From positions 62,001-126,000 of the forward strand of contig OZ251227.1 in NCBI GenBank assembly GCA_965240325.2: DNA of 64,000 bases. The letters run 5' to 3'. This document shows, one piece after another, positions 53,581-64,000 of this stretch (the first letter of the stretch is position 1; each line of letters begins with the position of its first letter). The stretch is from Rebecca billardiae RCC1528 (Eukaryota; Haptophyta). Position numbers and translations under genes: made by a program. The notes under the pieces are model-generated. The model was given only the letters and a program-made list of their open reading frames with translations, was not told the origin of the DNA and did no database searches.

Positions 53581-55619
53581 CTGGCAGTGCGTGCGCTTGT
53601 CCACCGGGTGGTGCCGCGCTTTCCACTGGTCCGCAAAGCCGCGAGTCCGCGACTCCGAACCCGCCCCCCGCGGTCGCGCCGCAGCGCCGCCAGGCTGCGA
53701 GCTCGTGGTGACGCAGACGCACGGTTCGTCGCGCCACTCCGGACTCGCCTCCGTTCGGCGTTCCCGGTCTCCCGGACACGACCGTATGCCGGCTGCCGGA
53801 CTTCTCCGACCTCGAAAGCGTAAGACGACACGTCGTGATCGAAATGTATGATCGCCGCTTTTCATCCGGCCTCCAGAAAAAGAATTCTACGCAGGCTGGA
53901 CGGCCGCACGGAATTCGGAAACCCGCACGGATCCATGTGCTGATGATGCCGGTGTTCAGGCTTCAGCTGAGGGAATTCTATTGATGAATTCCTACTTAGT
54001 ACCTATAGTTAACCTAGTCGATTCACTCAGTGTAACAGTCACTATCTGTAGTAATTACACTTTACAGTATCATTAACTACAGACACACCGAGTGTTACTG
54101 CACTGCGTCATGTCGCATACTAATTACTATATGATGCGGCTACGGCTTAGAAAGTGAAATAACGACGACTAGTTACAGCCTGGAATATACATCATATAAA
54201 TTAGCAATGCTAGTCATCATGTAAATACAACGACGTCCACCATGGCGACCTGATAACGTCAACGTGCTCACACCACTGCCACTGCTGCAAGCTTCGACCA
54301 GTACCACTACAGACGAATCAGGAGAGCTGCGCCCTCGTGCCTGTGTCTTTAAATCATAGAACTAGTAGTATCGCGACTTCACGTCACCGACGTTGTCGTG
54401 GCACATCTGGTGCAAAGCTGAGTCGTGCAGGCATTATCACTACAGGCAATTGCGGGCAATAAGTCTGAGCTGTCACGCTTTAAAAGAAACTGGGGCTTGC
54501 TATATCTGCGCGGATCTGGCCTATAGAAACCGAGACTAGCGATTGGCTGGTTCGCTTTACGCATAGTCACACTTTGTGACACAGCATGCAGTCGTCCGGG
54601 CGTCCGACTGTCAGCACGCGGTCCGCACCGCCGTCACTGGCGTAGAGAAGACCAGCTAGTCTGGCCTCTTGATCAGATGGTTTACAGCCGGTGGCGTCTC
54701 GGACCCGCTCGAGGCAGGTCCCTAGCTGCTTAAGCTTGCGCGGGACGCCGGACGCCAGGCGCTGCGGCCACCACGCTTGCGCCACTTTGTGCCTCGCACC
54801 CGGGCCTTCCTCAGTCCTCGAAGCACTCTGCGCGCCTGGAGGACCGAGGACCCACAGGCACGCAGGCAGGCGGTGGTGGCATGGCACTCAATACAATCAC
54901 CGAGGCAAAACCGCAGGCTACAAGGCCGACCCAGCCAGGCGCCGAGGGTGGGCGAGGGGAAAGGGCGCGTGGCTTCACTACATAGTCGGCTCGGGGCACC
55001 TTATCCGTCCGTCGGGCAAGGCAGGACTGTGCGGACGGCTCCAATGTGCTCGCGTTCATCGCTCAAGTCGTTTCGCCTCGGTCGAGCTGGCGCGGCGCTG
55101 CTAGTGCAGGCCCACACGCCGGCTGAAGAAGAGAGCGCGAGACGTCGCCGCTCACCTCCTGGTGCCACCAGGCTCGAGCGCACGATGGCGCCCTTGGTTA
55201 AGCGGGAATCGGGACGAATCGCGCGCGCTGTGCGGTGTGACTGCGCAGAAGGTGCGTTTGTAAACGGTTTGTCGCGAGACTTCGCGTGGAGCAATTATTC
55301 TGATGAGCAAATGAGCAACTGCGAACCGCCATCTATCGTCCTCCGTACTAGTAATTAGATCAGGGAGAGAAGTAGATGCATCGCGAAAACCACAATCGTC
55401 CGTACCCCTTAAATATCCAGATTGAGTGCTCAATACGGCCCTCGATACCCTTGACCGTCGTGAACAAGAGGCGGGGGGACGCGCGTGCTACGATTCCTCG
55501 GATCCGATGATGAACGGGAGCCACGAGTGTGCGCTTGGAAGCACTGCTTGGAAGGCCACATCGCGCCGGCCGTGCTGGGGGCGGTGGGCGGTGGCTGCGT
55601 CGCAGCTCCAGGTGCAGGC
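53581..55619. other. 2 kb without a confident gene, partly AT-rich
   Basis: 53950-54560 is clearly AT-rich with no microsatellite (TTAATTAC and TAACTACAG phrases). 54560-55480 is mixed. Open frames on both strands are short and unrecognised. It separates two divergent large genes and may contain their promoters or an old insertion. Confidence 0.35.
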
Positions 55620-58138
55620 ATGCCCTGGCGACGCATCGGGCCGGGCGCGCTGGTGCTCGGCGCCCTCGCCTGGGCGCGGGGCGAGCTCGTCGTGCTCAAC
55701 GGCAGCCACGCGGGGCTCACGCTCGCCGCCACGCGCTACGACGTGTCTGTGCTCGCGTTTGACGTCACGGCGCCGCTGGTGGCGACCGAGGCGGCGGAGT
55801 GGGAGGTGTCGGGCTCGTGCCCGCCGCGCTGGGTGGGCGGTGCGGGGAGGCTCGAGGGCGCGCTCGTGCTCGTGGTCGCCGACGTCCTCGCCTGCTCCGC
55901 CGAGATGTACGCGCGCGCGTGCGTCGAGCACGGCTGCGTGGGCATGGCCAAATACGACCTCGATTCCGCGCTGATGGACAAGGTGCCCGGCCGGCACGCG
56001 CGCGTCTTCCTCCTCGAGGACTCGCGCGAGCGCACGACGGTGGTGGTGGACCTCTCGCAGGCCGCCGCGCGCCCGCTCGTCCGCTCGCTCCTCGCCGGCG
56101 AGCGCGTGCTCGCGCGCGTGCGCCCCTCCCCCAACCGCTGGCTCGAGCTGTACGACTCGGCCGCGTGGGTGCTGTGGCAGCTGGCGCTGGCGTACCAGTC
56201 GCTCGAGGTGCTCGAGCTCGCGGCGTGCCGGCTGTTCGCCTTCGGCCTCTCCAAGAGCACCCCCCTCGCCAACTCCTCCATCGCCGTCGCCCTGCTGCTC
56301 GTGGAGCTGCTGACCAACCTGATGCGGTGCACGTACATCGGGCTCGACCCTTACGGCTGCCGCGGGCTGGTGGACGGCCGCACCGACGTGGCGCTGGTCT
56401 CGCCGCACGTCGCGCTGGGCAGCGTGGGCACGGCGCTGTTCCTACGTGCGCGCGCCGCGCGCGCGCGCCGCGCGCGCGCCGCCCGCGCGCCGCCGTTGGA
56501 GCTCAGCCGCCGCCGCGTCCGCCCGGCGCGCTCCGCGCCGCCGCGCGCCGCCGCGCGCGCGCCGCGCGGCGTGTGCTGGGCGCGCAGACTACTTCAGCCA
56601 GGCGGCGTCGCGCGAGGGCCTCGCGACGATGCGGCTGAGCGGCCCCGTCCGCGCCTTCCCCTTCATCGTGCTCGCGCTGCTCGCGCTCTGCTTCGACGTG
56701 GGCTGCACCGCGTGCCTGTTTGCGTGGCCGAGGCACGCGGCCGCGCTCGTCACCGCCAAGAGTGCGCGCACCGCGCGCCCTCCGCACCTCCCCGCGTGGC
56801 CTCCACGCCGCCCCTGCACACCGCCCCTCCAGCGCGGCCGCGCGCGCACGCGCACGCGCGCACCCCGCGCGCTGCGCGCGTGCCCCACGCGCACCTCGCC
56901 CCCCCCCTCGCCGCCCCTCCCCGCCAGTGCTGCTCGGCATCGTGCTGCTGCCCGCGGTGCTGCTGGTCGCGTGCATGGACACGTACGCGCGCGTGCACGG
57001 GCTGCTGCGCACGCTGCCGCCGCGGCTGTGCAAGGCGCTGATGGCGCGGATGCGCGTGAGCATGGCGGCGTCGGTGCTCGCGCTCGTCGCGGGCGTCGCC
57101 TGGCCCTTCGCCGGCGCGCGGCCCTGGCCCTTCTTCTGGAACGTCCTCGTCTTCCGCACCGCGCTCAACTACCAGTCGTACGCGCAGGTGAACGCCTTCT
57201 GGCCGCACGAGCGCGGCGGCGTGGTGGTCGGCCCGCTGGCCAGGCTGCGCGCGGTGGGGATGGCGCCGGTGCGCGCGGCGCAGGGGGCCGCGGCGCGCGC
57301 GGCGAGGGCGGGGCTGCGCGCGCTGCTCGCCACCTCGAGCTCCGCGCTCGGCGAGAGCGACAGCGAGTCCGGGCGCTCGTCGAGCAACTCGTCGGCGTCA
57401 GACGCGCCGCACGGCGGCGGCGCGGGCGGCGGCAGCGGCGCGCGGCGCGCGGCGCGGCTCGCGTCGATGCAGGGGCTGGCGGAGTCGCTCGACCCGCGGC
57501 AGCTGCCCGCGCACGCGCTGCACGGCGTGGCGCTGCCGCTCATCCTCGAGCTCGTCGCCGTCCTCGCCGAGACCGAGCCCGCGTGCGCCGCGCGCGACCT
57601 CACGATCGGCCAGCTCAACGTGCTGCTCGGCACGCGCCGCGCGCGCGCGAGGACACAGCCGCTCGGCCGCGCCGGCCGCGTCGGCGCGGCCGGCTGCGAG
57701 CGCGCGGAGGACGACGAGCTGCGCGGCGGCTCGATGAGCGTGGCGGAGCGCTACCTCAACGCGCGGTGCATCGCCGACGGCCTCCCCGCCGTCGGGCGCG
57801 CGCAGCTCTACGTCGTGGTCGAGCACACCTGCCCGGTGCTGTCGCTCTGCTCGGCGCTGCAGCCGCTCCGCGAGCAGCGGGGCGTGCGCTACGTGTGGCT
57901 GGCGGCGCTGTGCGCGCGGCCGCAGGGGGCGGCGCACGCGGAGCTGCGGAGGATCGACGTGCTGCGCCTCGAGCACGTGCAGCGCCAGATCGGCACGACG
58001 GCGCTCGTGCTCGACTCGTGGGAGCACGCGCCGGGCGGCGTGCTTGCGCGCATGGCGGCGCGGGCGGACGGCGGCGGCGCGGACGGCGGCGGCGCGCCCG
58101 CGCCCGCGCCCGCGGTCGCGCCCGCGGTCGCGCCCGCG

Positions 58139-58204
<66 letters not shown>

Positions 58205-59494
58205 GCGGTGGGCGGTGCGGGTGCGGGCTCCCCGCTGCCCACCTGCCTGCGCCGGCTCTGGATCCTCGCCGAGCTCGTGCTCTGGGCGAGCGCGCACGCC
58301 GACGACCCCGACCTGGCGCTGCTCCTGGCGCCCACGCCGCGCGCGGAGCCGGCGCTGCGCCGCTGCCTGGCCGAGCTGGCCGCGCACCGCGCGCACGTGG
58401 CCGCGTTGCAGCGGGCGGCGGGCGCGGAGGAGGAGGCGGCGCGCGCGCGGGCGGGCGGCGAGGCGGAGGCGGAGGCGGAGGTGGGCGCGGAGGCGGAGGC
58501 GTTGGAGACGGGCGGTGGCGGGGCGGACGAGGCGGGCGGAGCGCCGCCGCCGGGCGGGCACGGCACACCTGCCGCTGTCGCCGCGGCCGCGGCCGCGGCC
58601 GCGCCGCCGCCGCCCACTCTGGCCGCGGGCGACGCGGCGCGCCCGCTGCCGCCGCCGTGCGCGGCGGTGGACGTCGGCCTCTCGGCCGCGGCGTCGCAGT
58701 CGGAGCAGCTGCAGCTCTGGGCGGCGTGCTGCACGCGCCTCAGCGTCGGCCTCGAGGCGGCGGACATCCCGGTGTGCGCGGACAGCCTGCGCCTCGCCTT
58801 CAACGCGCACGCGCGCGCCGCCCTCGAGGCCGCGCTCAGCGAGCACGCAGCCGCGCTGCACGCGCAGCCGCAGCCGCAGCACGCGGGCGGCGCGGACGCG
58901 GACGGCGGCGCGGACGGCGGCGCGGACGGCGGCTCACACGGCGCGCTGCTGCGCGGCGGCGCGGGGCTGAGGGCGTGGCGCGTGCAGCTGCGCGGCTGGC
59001 TCGAGGGCCAGGGCCAACGCGGCGCGCGCCTGGCCGGCTTGGCCGCACTGCACGGCGGCGCGCCCGCGCGCAGCTCGCGCGCGAGAGCGGCGCGCGCCGA
59101 CGCATCGCACGCAGCGGGCGGAGAGGGCGCGGACGGCGGCGCGGCCGCGGGCGTGCCGCTCAGCGAGCGCGGCGGCGGCGGCGCGGGCGCCGAGCTGCAC
59201 CGGCCTGGCGCGGCTTGGACGCGCGGGGCCTTCCGCGCACGCACGGCCGACCTCCCGAGCGACGCGGACGGCGCCGCCGCGCACGAGCCGACGCCGCTGC
59301 AGCCCGCGGCCGCGCCGGCCGAGCGCACGGCTGTGGGCAGGATGTTGGCGGCGGCTCGGTGCAGCGCGGCGCAACACAGCCGGCGCGCCTGCTCCGCGCC
59401 GCAGCAGCTCATGGACGTGGACGACGATGCAGCAGCAGACGATGACGACGACGACGACGACGAGCATCGACATCGTCGAGGGCAAACCGTTTGA
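55620..59494 (+). CDS. Multi-pass membrane protein with C-terminal TIR/HET-like 'VWL...LRRLWILAEL' domain, two introns
   Basis: A 1,188-residue protein from exons 55620-56445, 56588-56761 and 56928-59494 (introns 142 and 166 nt, GTGCGCG donors). A signal peptide (IGPGALVLGALAWARG) is followed by a luminal region of about 180 residues. Hydrophobic helices then include AWVLWQLALAYQSLEVLEL, SIAVALLLVELLTNLM, FPFIVLALLALCFDVGC, MLLGIVLLPAVLLVACM and SVLALVAGVAWPFAG. The long cytosolic part contains QLYVVVEHTCPVLSL, RYVWLAALC, IGTTALVLDSWEH and CLRRLWILAELVLWA. This order matches a domain I know from algal and protist proteins (xWLDxxxxxQ, IGxTxLVLxxW, LxRxWxLxE) that resembles TIR/HET folds. A role in membrane signalling is a guess. 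Repeats of Ala-Pro and poly-Asp occur. The Met at 55485 is an alternative start. Confidence 0.6.
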
Positions 59495-59781
59495 GCAGCA
59501 GCAGCAGCTCAGCAGCCCGGTGGCCCGCGTGCCACTCTCTTCAATCGGGCACTGCTCGCGAACTATTAAATATATAGATATAGATATAGATATAGATATA
59601 TATATCGATAACTGCTGATGAGCGCTCAGATCTTCGTCGTCGTCACTTGCTGACTCAGCTGATGACGATTCCTGTGAATGAACCGTCTTGGAGCCTGACG
59701 CCGCGTCATTGGCTCCGGCTCGGACTCACTCAGCCTAGTGCCTAATGGCCGCCCACGACCGCCGCCGCCGCCCGCCGCCGT
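59495..59781. other. Intergenic between convergent genes
   Basis: Includes a (TATAGA) run near 59571-59600. No gene seen. Confidence 0.4.
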
Positions 59782-60303
59782 TCACAGCGCAGCCAGAGCC
59801 TTACCGACGTGCGACTCGGCATCGAGCAGGTTGTCGTACGCCTCGACGCACGTGCCCGACTTGTCCATGACGTACGTCACGCGGCCGGGAAGGAGGCCAA
59901 ACGCCGCCTTGGGCACGTTGTACAGTTTGCGCACCTCGTCGCCCTCGTCGGCGAGCAGCGTGATGCCGCGGATGTTGTTGGCCTCAACCCACGACTGGAC
60001 TTTGTCCGTGTTCCCGCCAGTCACGCCGTACACCTTTGCGCCCTTGAACGCCTTCAGCTGCTCGGAGAAGGCGACCGCTTCCTTCGTGCACCCAGGTGTG
60101 TCCGCCGCGGGGAAGAAGAAGATCACAGAGCGCGCAGGAGCCACCTTGACCGGCTTGCCCGAGAGGGCGTCGGGCAGGGTGAAGGTGGGCGCCTTCTCGC
60201 CAGTCTTCAGCATCTGCACGGCGCTACGGGGTGCCACCGTCGCGGGGAGCGACGTGCGCGCGGCCAGGAACCCAAGAGAGACGACGACGGCGACGTTGAG
60301 CAT
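59782..60303 (-). CDS. Peroxiredoxin Q-type (AhpC/TSA) protein, probably plastid-targeted
   Basis: A 173-residue thiol peroxidase that reduces hydrogen peroxide and organic peroxides. The start at 60303 gives a hydrophobic leader (MLNVAVVVSLGFLAART), then a Ser/Ala/Arg stretch: a bipartite secondary-plastid leader is likely. The domain has GEKAPTFTLPDALSG, VIFFFPAADTPGCTKEA with peroxidatic Cys72 and upstream Pro/Thr, VYGVTGGN, ITLLADEGDEVRKLYNV and the C-terminal RVTYVMDKSG. The resolving Cys that usually sits five residues after the peroxidatic Cys is Val77 here; the only other Cys is Cys152. Reduction must therefore be of 1-Cys type or use Cys152. No intron. Confidence 0.9.
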   Translation of the reverse strand: MLNVAVVVSLGFLAARTSLPATVAPRSAVQMLKTGEKAPTFTLPDALSGKPVKVAPARSVIFFFPAADTPGCTKEAVAFSEQLKAFKGAKVYGVTGGNTDKVQSWVEANNIRGITLLADEGDEVRKLYNVPKAAFGLLPGRVTYVMDKSGTCVEAYDNLLDAESHVGKALAAL

Positions 60304-60622
60304 GGTGACTCGCCGGTCGCGATGCGAGCACAAGTCGTGATGACAAAAGCTCGCGCGTGTTCACGAAGGTTTGAGGTTTCCCGCCAGAAGGCAGAAGCGC
60401 GCTCTCGATTTGACACCGGACCGGACTCCCCTCGTACGGTAGCCAGTACATGCGGATCTGCGCCGAGGCGCGGAGGCGTCACAGCCGGCACGGGCGTTCA
60501 CTGAGCCGTGAGCGCTCAGCATCTGACGGGCCATCTGACGGGCGTGACGAGCAGCAGGGAGCGTCGGCGCTGCGCATCGCACGCCCTCCGCCGCCCGAGC
60601 TGAGCGCCGCCCCAGCTGCTCG
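60304..60622. other. Intergenic, no gene seen
   Basis: Presumably the peroxiredoxin promoter and the 3' UTR of the deubiquitinase gene; both are on the minus strand. Confidence 0.4.
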
Positions 60623-62052
60623 TCAGCGCCCGAGGAGGATCGAGCCCTCGAAGCCGAGCTCAGGCTCGGGCGCAGCAAAGGGCTTGAGCCGGCCGCCGGC
60701 CGCCGCGCCCGCGCGCACCGCGGCGGCGCGGTGCGGCGCGCCGCCCTCGAGCGACGCGCCGCCCATCGGCTCGTCGAGGCCGCCGACCGCGCACGAGGGC
60801 GGCACGCCGTGGTCGATGCACAGCCGCAGCGCGTCCCCTGCGAGCACGCACGCGTCCGCCAGCGTCCACTCGTCCGGCAGCTGACCGTCTGGGCCGGCCG
60901 CGGGCAGCGCGCGCGCGCGCTCGGCGGCCGCGGCTGCGCAGCGCGCGGCCGCGCCGCTCGGCCGCGCGCCGGCCACGATGCCGCTGCCCGCCGGCGCGAA
61001 GAGGCGCTGCTGCGAGGGCGGGATGTCCGCCGCCTGGTACAGCAGCAGCTTGAGCTGGCCGATGGTCTGACAGGGAGGCGGGGGCGCGGGGGGCGCGGGG
61101 GGAGCCGCGCGCGCGCGCACAGGCTGAGCGCGGCGCGGGCCTCGCGCGCCGCGCGCGCGCGCTCGGCCGCGGCGGCGGCGCCGCTCCGTCGCGCGCCCCA
61201 CCGTGTCCGAGCCGGCGCTCACGCGCGTCTGCTGGCCGGAGCGGCCGGGGCGGCTGCCGCGCGCGGCGGTCGCGCCGAGCGCGGCAGCCCGCCTCGGCGC
61301 GCGGCCGAGCGCGCGCGCGCCGCCGCCGGCCGTGGGCGCCGCCCCGCGCGCCGCCGCCGCCGCCGCGGGCGCATCGGGCGGCGGCGGCGGCGCCGCCGCC
61401 GCCTCCTCCGCCGCGCGCGCCGCGCGCACGGCCGGCGAGAGCGGCGGCATGGGGAGGCGCTGCACGAGGAGCGGCGCGTCGGCGTACGTGAGCGCGGCGC
61501 GCGCGGCGGCGCGCAGCGCCTCCGCCGCGCACGCCTCGCACAGCGCCGCCGCCCCCGGCGCCGTGCGCAGCTCGGGAGCCGCGCCGCCGCCGCCGCCGCC
61601 GCCGGCCGCGCCGCCCGCCGCCCACACGCACGGCACGGCGGCGCGCGCGCCGCCGCGCACGCCGTGTGCGCTGCTCAGCCGCGCGACGGTGGGCGCGTCG
61701 AGCAGCACGGCGCGCGCGCCCACGTCCGCGAGCGCGCGCGCGCGCACGCCCGGCGCAAAGCCGCGCAGCTCGGCGTCCAGCGCATGCGGAGCAGCAGCAG
61801 CTGCGCACGCGCCGCCGCCGCTCGCCGCGCCGCGGGGCTCGGCGGCGCCGCCGCCGCGCGCGCCGCCGCCGCCGCCGCCGACGACGAGCGCAGGAGGCAC
61901 GAGCACGCCGCCGTGCGGGCACAGCAGCGGGCCGTCGTCGAGCGGGCCCGGCCCGCCCTCCGCCTCGCCAGCGCCGCCGCCGCCCTCCGCCTCCGCCGAG
62001 CCCGCGGCCGGCGCGCCCGCCGCGGCCGGCGCGGCGGCGGGCGCGGCCGAGT

Positions 62053-62083
<31 letters not shown>

Positions 62084-64000
62084 TGCGTGCTCGGCGGGCC
62101 GCGCGCGCTTCCTCGCGCGCGGCGGTGGCGCGAGGCGCGCAACGGCGCACTCCACGGCCGCGCGCCACCGCCGCGCCCAGCCGGCGTCCACCATGAGCAG
62201 CGCGGGCGCGGAGGGCGGCGCGGAGGGCGATGAGGGCGCGCGCGCCGCATCGGCGGCCGGCGCCGCCGCTGCGCCGCCCGCCGCCGCCTCCGCCGCTGCA
62301 GACGCGCCCGCCGCGCCGAGCGCGCTCGCGAGCGCGGCGGCGGCGGCGGGCGGCAGCGGCAGGCCCGCGTCCGCCAGCGCGAGCGCGTCGAGCCGCAGGC
62401 TCCGCTGCGCACGCCGCGCGGCGCGGCGCGGGCGGTGAGCGCGCGCACGGGCGCGGTGAGGGAGGGCGCGCGGCGCGGCCGGCGGCGCGCGCTCGGCGCG
62501 GCGCGCGGCCGGCGGCGCGCGCTCGGTCGAGCGCCGCCGCGCGCACCAGCCGCTGCGCGCGCGCCGCGGCCGCCTCGTCGGCGGACGCGGCGCACTCGTC
62601 GCACGCGGGCTGCGCGTCGTGCAGCTCGGTGCTCCGCGGGAACAGCTGCAGCACCGCCTCCCACGTCGGCCCGTCGACCAGCCGCGTGTGCGCGCGCGCG
62701 TGCCGCCGCCCGTGTGCGCACAGCGCGGCGCTGTTCGCGTCCGCGCCCAGCTCGGCGCGCGCGCAGCTGGCTTGCACGCGGCGCACGGTCGACTCGGCCA
62801 GGTGGAAGGTGCGCTGCGCCGGCGCGTCGGCGGCCGCGCCCGCGCCCGGCGCCGCGCCGCGCGCACGCGCGCCGAGCCGCGCCTTCAGCGCCGCCATCGC
62901 GCCTCGGCTCGCGGCCGCGGCCGCCGCGCCCGCGAGCTGCGCGCGCGTGCACGGCACGCAGTAGCAGCGGGGCGCGCTCGGCCGCGCGCCCGCGGGGCTG
63001 ACGCCGTGCGCGCGCACGAGCGCGTCGTACACGGGCGCGCGCACGCGCTTGGCCCGCGCCGCCGCCGCCGGGTGCAGCCGGCCGTGCGGGCACAGCAGCG
63101 CCGACAGCTCGATTGGCCCGAGCACTGACGCAGGCGCGCGCGCTGACGCAGGCGCGCGCGCTGACGCAGGCGCGCGCGCTGACGCAGGCGCGCGCGCTGA
63201 CGCAGGCGCGCGCGCTGACGCAGGCGCGCGCGCTGACGCAGGCGCGCGCGCTGACGCAGGCGCGCGAGCGCCGGCCGGCGCGCCGCCGCCGCCGCCGCCG
63301 TCCGCGCCGCCGTCCGCGCCGCCGCCGAAGCCGAGCTCGGCGGCGGCGGCGGCGTCGAGCTCGGCGTGCGACCAGAGCTCGAGCCACGCGCTCGGCACCC
63401 AGCAGTACCCGCCCTCGCCCGCCTCGTCCGCCGCGGACCGCTTGGCGGCGGCGGCGGCGGGCGCGGCCGCGCCGTGCGCCCGACCGGCCGCGCGCCGCTT
63501 GTGCGCGCGCCCGCCGTCCGCGCCCGCCGCGTCGCGCGCCGCCGCGGCCTCCTCGGCGTCCCACGCGGCGAGCGCGGCGCGCGACGCGCGCACGCTCTCC
63601 TCCGCGCCCGGCGGCTCGAGCTGCGCCGACAGCGCGCCCACCTCGCGCCGCCGCGCCTCGAGCGCCGCCTCGAGCGCCGCGCCGCGCGACGCCCAGCCGT
63701 CAGCGGCCGCGCGCAGCGTCGCGGCCTCGGCGCGCAGGGCGGCGCAGAGCGGCACGGGCGGGGCGGGCGGGCCCGCACGCGCCTCGCCGGGCGGCGGCGC
63801 GGCGCGCACCCGGCGGTACACCAGCATGTACGCGCTCGTCGAGGTGAACGTCGCGCAGTCGCCGCCGCCCGCCGCCGCCGCCGCCGCCTCGGCCTCGGCG
63901 GCGCGCGGCGCGGGCGCCGCGCGCGCCGCGTCGGCGGGCGCGCACGCGCCGCTGCGGCTGCTGCCGCCGCACGCGCTGTCGACGGCGGCGGCCGCGGGAG
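60623..64000 (-). CDS. USP48/UBP26-like ubiquitin-specific protease, C-terminal part, 5' end off the window
   Basis: The exons seen are 62547-64000 (partial), 61202-62404 and 60623-61066; introns are 62405-62546 (142 nt) and 61067-61201 (135 nt). The first bases inside the window read FTSTSAYMLVYRR, the typical end of a USP catalytic domain, so the Cys box lies beyond the right edge. Downstream come DUSP-like zinc segments: LLCPHGRLHP with CYCVPC, LCAHGRRHARAHTRLVDGPTW with PACDEC, and GPLLCPHGGVLVPPALV with LCEAC. The end is a ubiquitin-like fold: TIGQLKLLLYQAADIPPSQQRL, WTLADACVLAGDALRLCID. This domain order is that of USP48 and plant UBP26, which remove ubiquitin in the nucleus (UBP26 acts on histone H2B). 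Ala/Gly-rich inserts are very long. Confidence 0.8.
63121..63270 (-). repeat. 18-bp minisatellite in coding sequence, about eight units
   Basis: The unit CTGACGCAGGCGCGCGCG encodes an APASAR hexapeptide repeat on the minus strand, between the catalytic domain and the first DUSP-like segment. Confidence 0.9.

Overview
The window is nuclear DNA of a GC-rich eukaryotic microalga. It shows spliceosomal introns, kinesin, PHD, RING and ubiquitin-protease genes, and a PsbP-type thylakoid-lumen protein whose leader starts with a hydrophobic signal, as expected for a secondary plastid. Short introns (about 90-175 nt) nearly all start GTGCGCG and end CAG. A haptophyte is my best guess, but this is inference from gene content and composition; there is no rRNA or plastid marker here to prove it. 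Third-position GC is so high that long open frames lie antisense to almost every gene; I left those out.

Layout. 0-3.5 kb: an FkbM-type methyltransferase with an apparent frameshift, a protein with an SGTYKP-type domain, and the tail of an unknown gene. 3.5-7.8 kb: an accessory island, with a 2,984-bp element that has near-identical 912-bp terminal inverted repeats and a TACCC target duplication, inserted in an AT-richer block, followed by an older degenerate inverted repeat. 8.2-25.5 kb: DusA tRNA-dihydrouridine synthase, head to head with a giant NO VEIN/sacsin-like ATPase-RING protein; a ShKT-prolyl 4-hydroxylase; and an FBH1/UvrD-like helicase head to head with a sulfotransferase-like protein. 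26-35 kb: an unknown disordered protein, PsbP, a membrane RING-H2 ligase head to head with a kinesin-8, and a Ctr copper transporter. 35-37.7 kb: no confident gene. 37.7-41.7 kb: two divergent CaMK-like kinases with a 1,052-bp foldback element (7-bp target duplication) between their starts. 42-46.9 kb: a second accessory island with microsatellites, a 0.3-kb direct repeat pair and, between the copies, an element whose ends are arrays of a TCAGTTGTATTGCC iteron. 46.9-60.3 kb: an MBD-DDT-PHD chromatin protein, a multi-pass membrane protein and a peroxiredoxin Q. 60.6-64 kb: the C-terminal part of a USP48/UBP26-type deubiquitinase running off the right end.

The genes are mostly unrelated housekeeping and regulatory functions, not one pathway. 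Links that can be drawn are structural: several closely spaced head-to-head pairs, a tandem-origin kinase pair that shares an intron-exon tract, and two plastid genes (PsbP, peroxiredoxin Q). The most unusual material is the set of inverted-repeat elements, none of which carries a transposase I can recognise.
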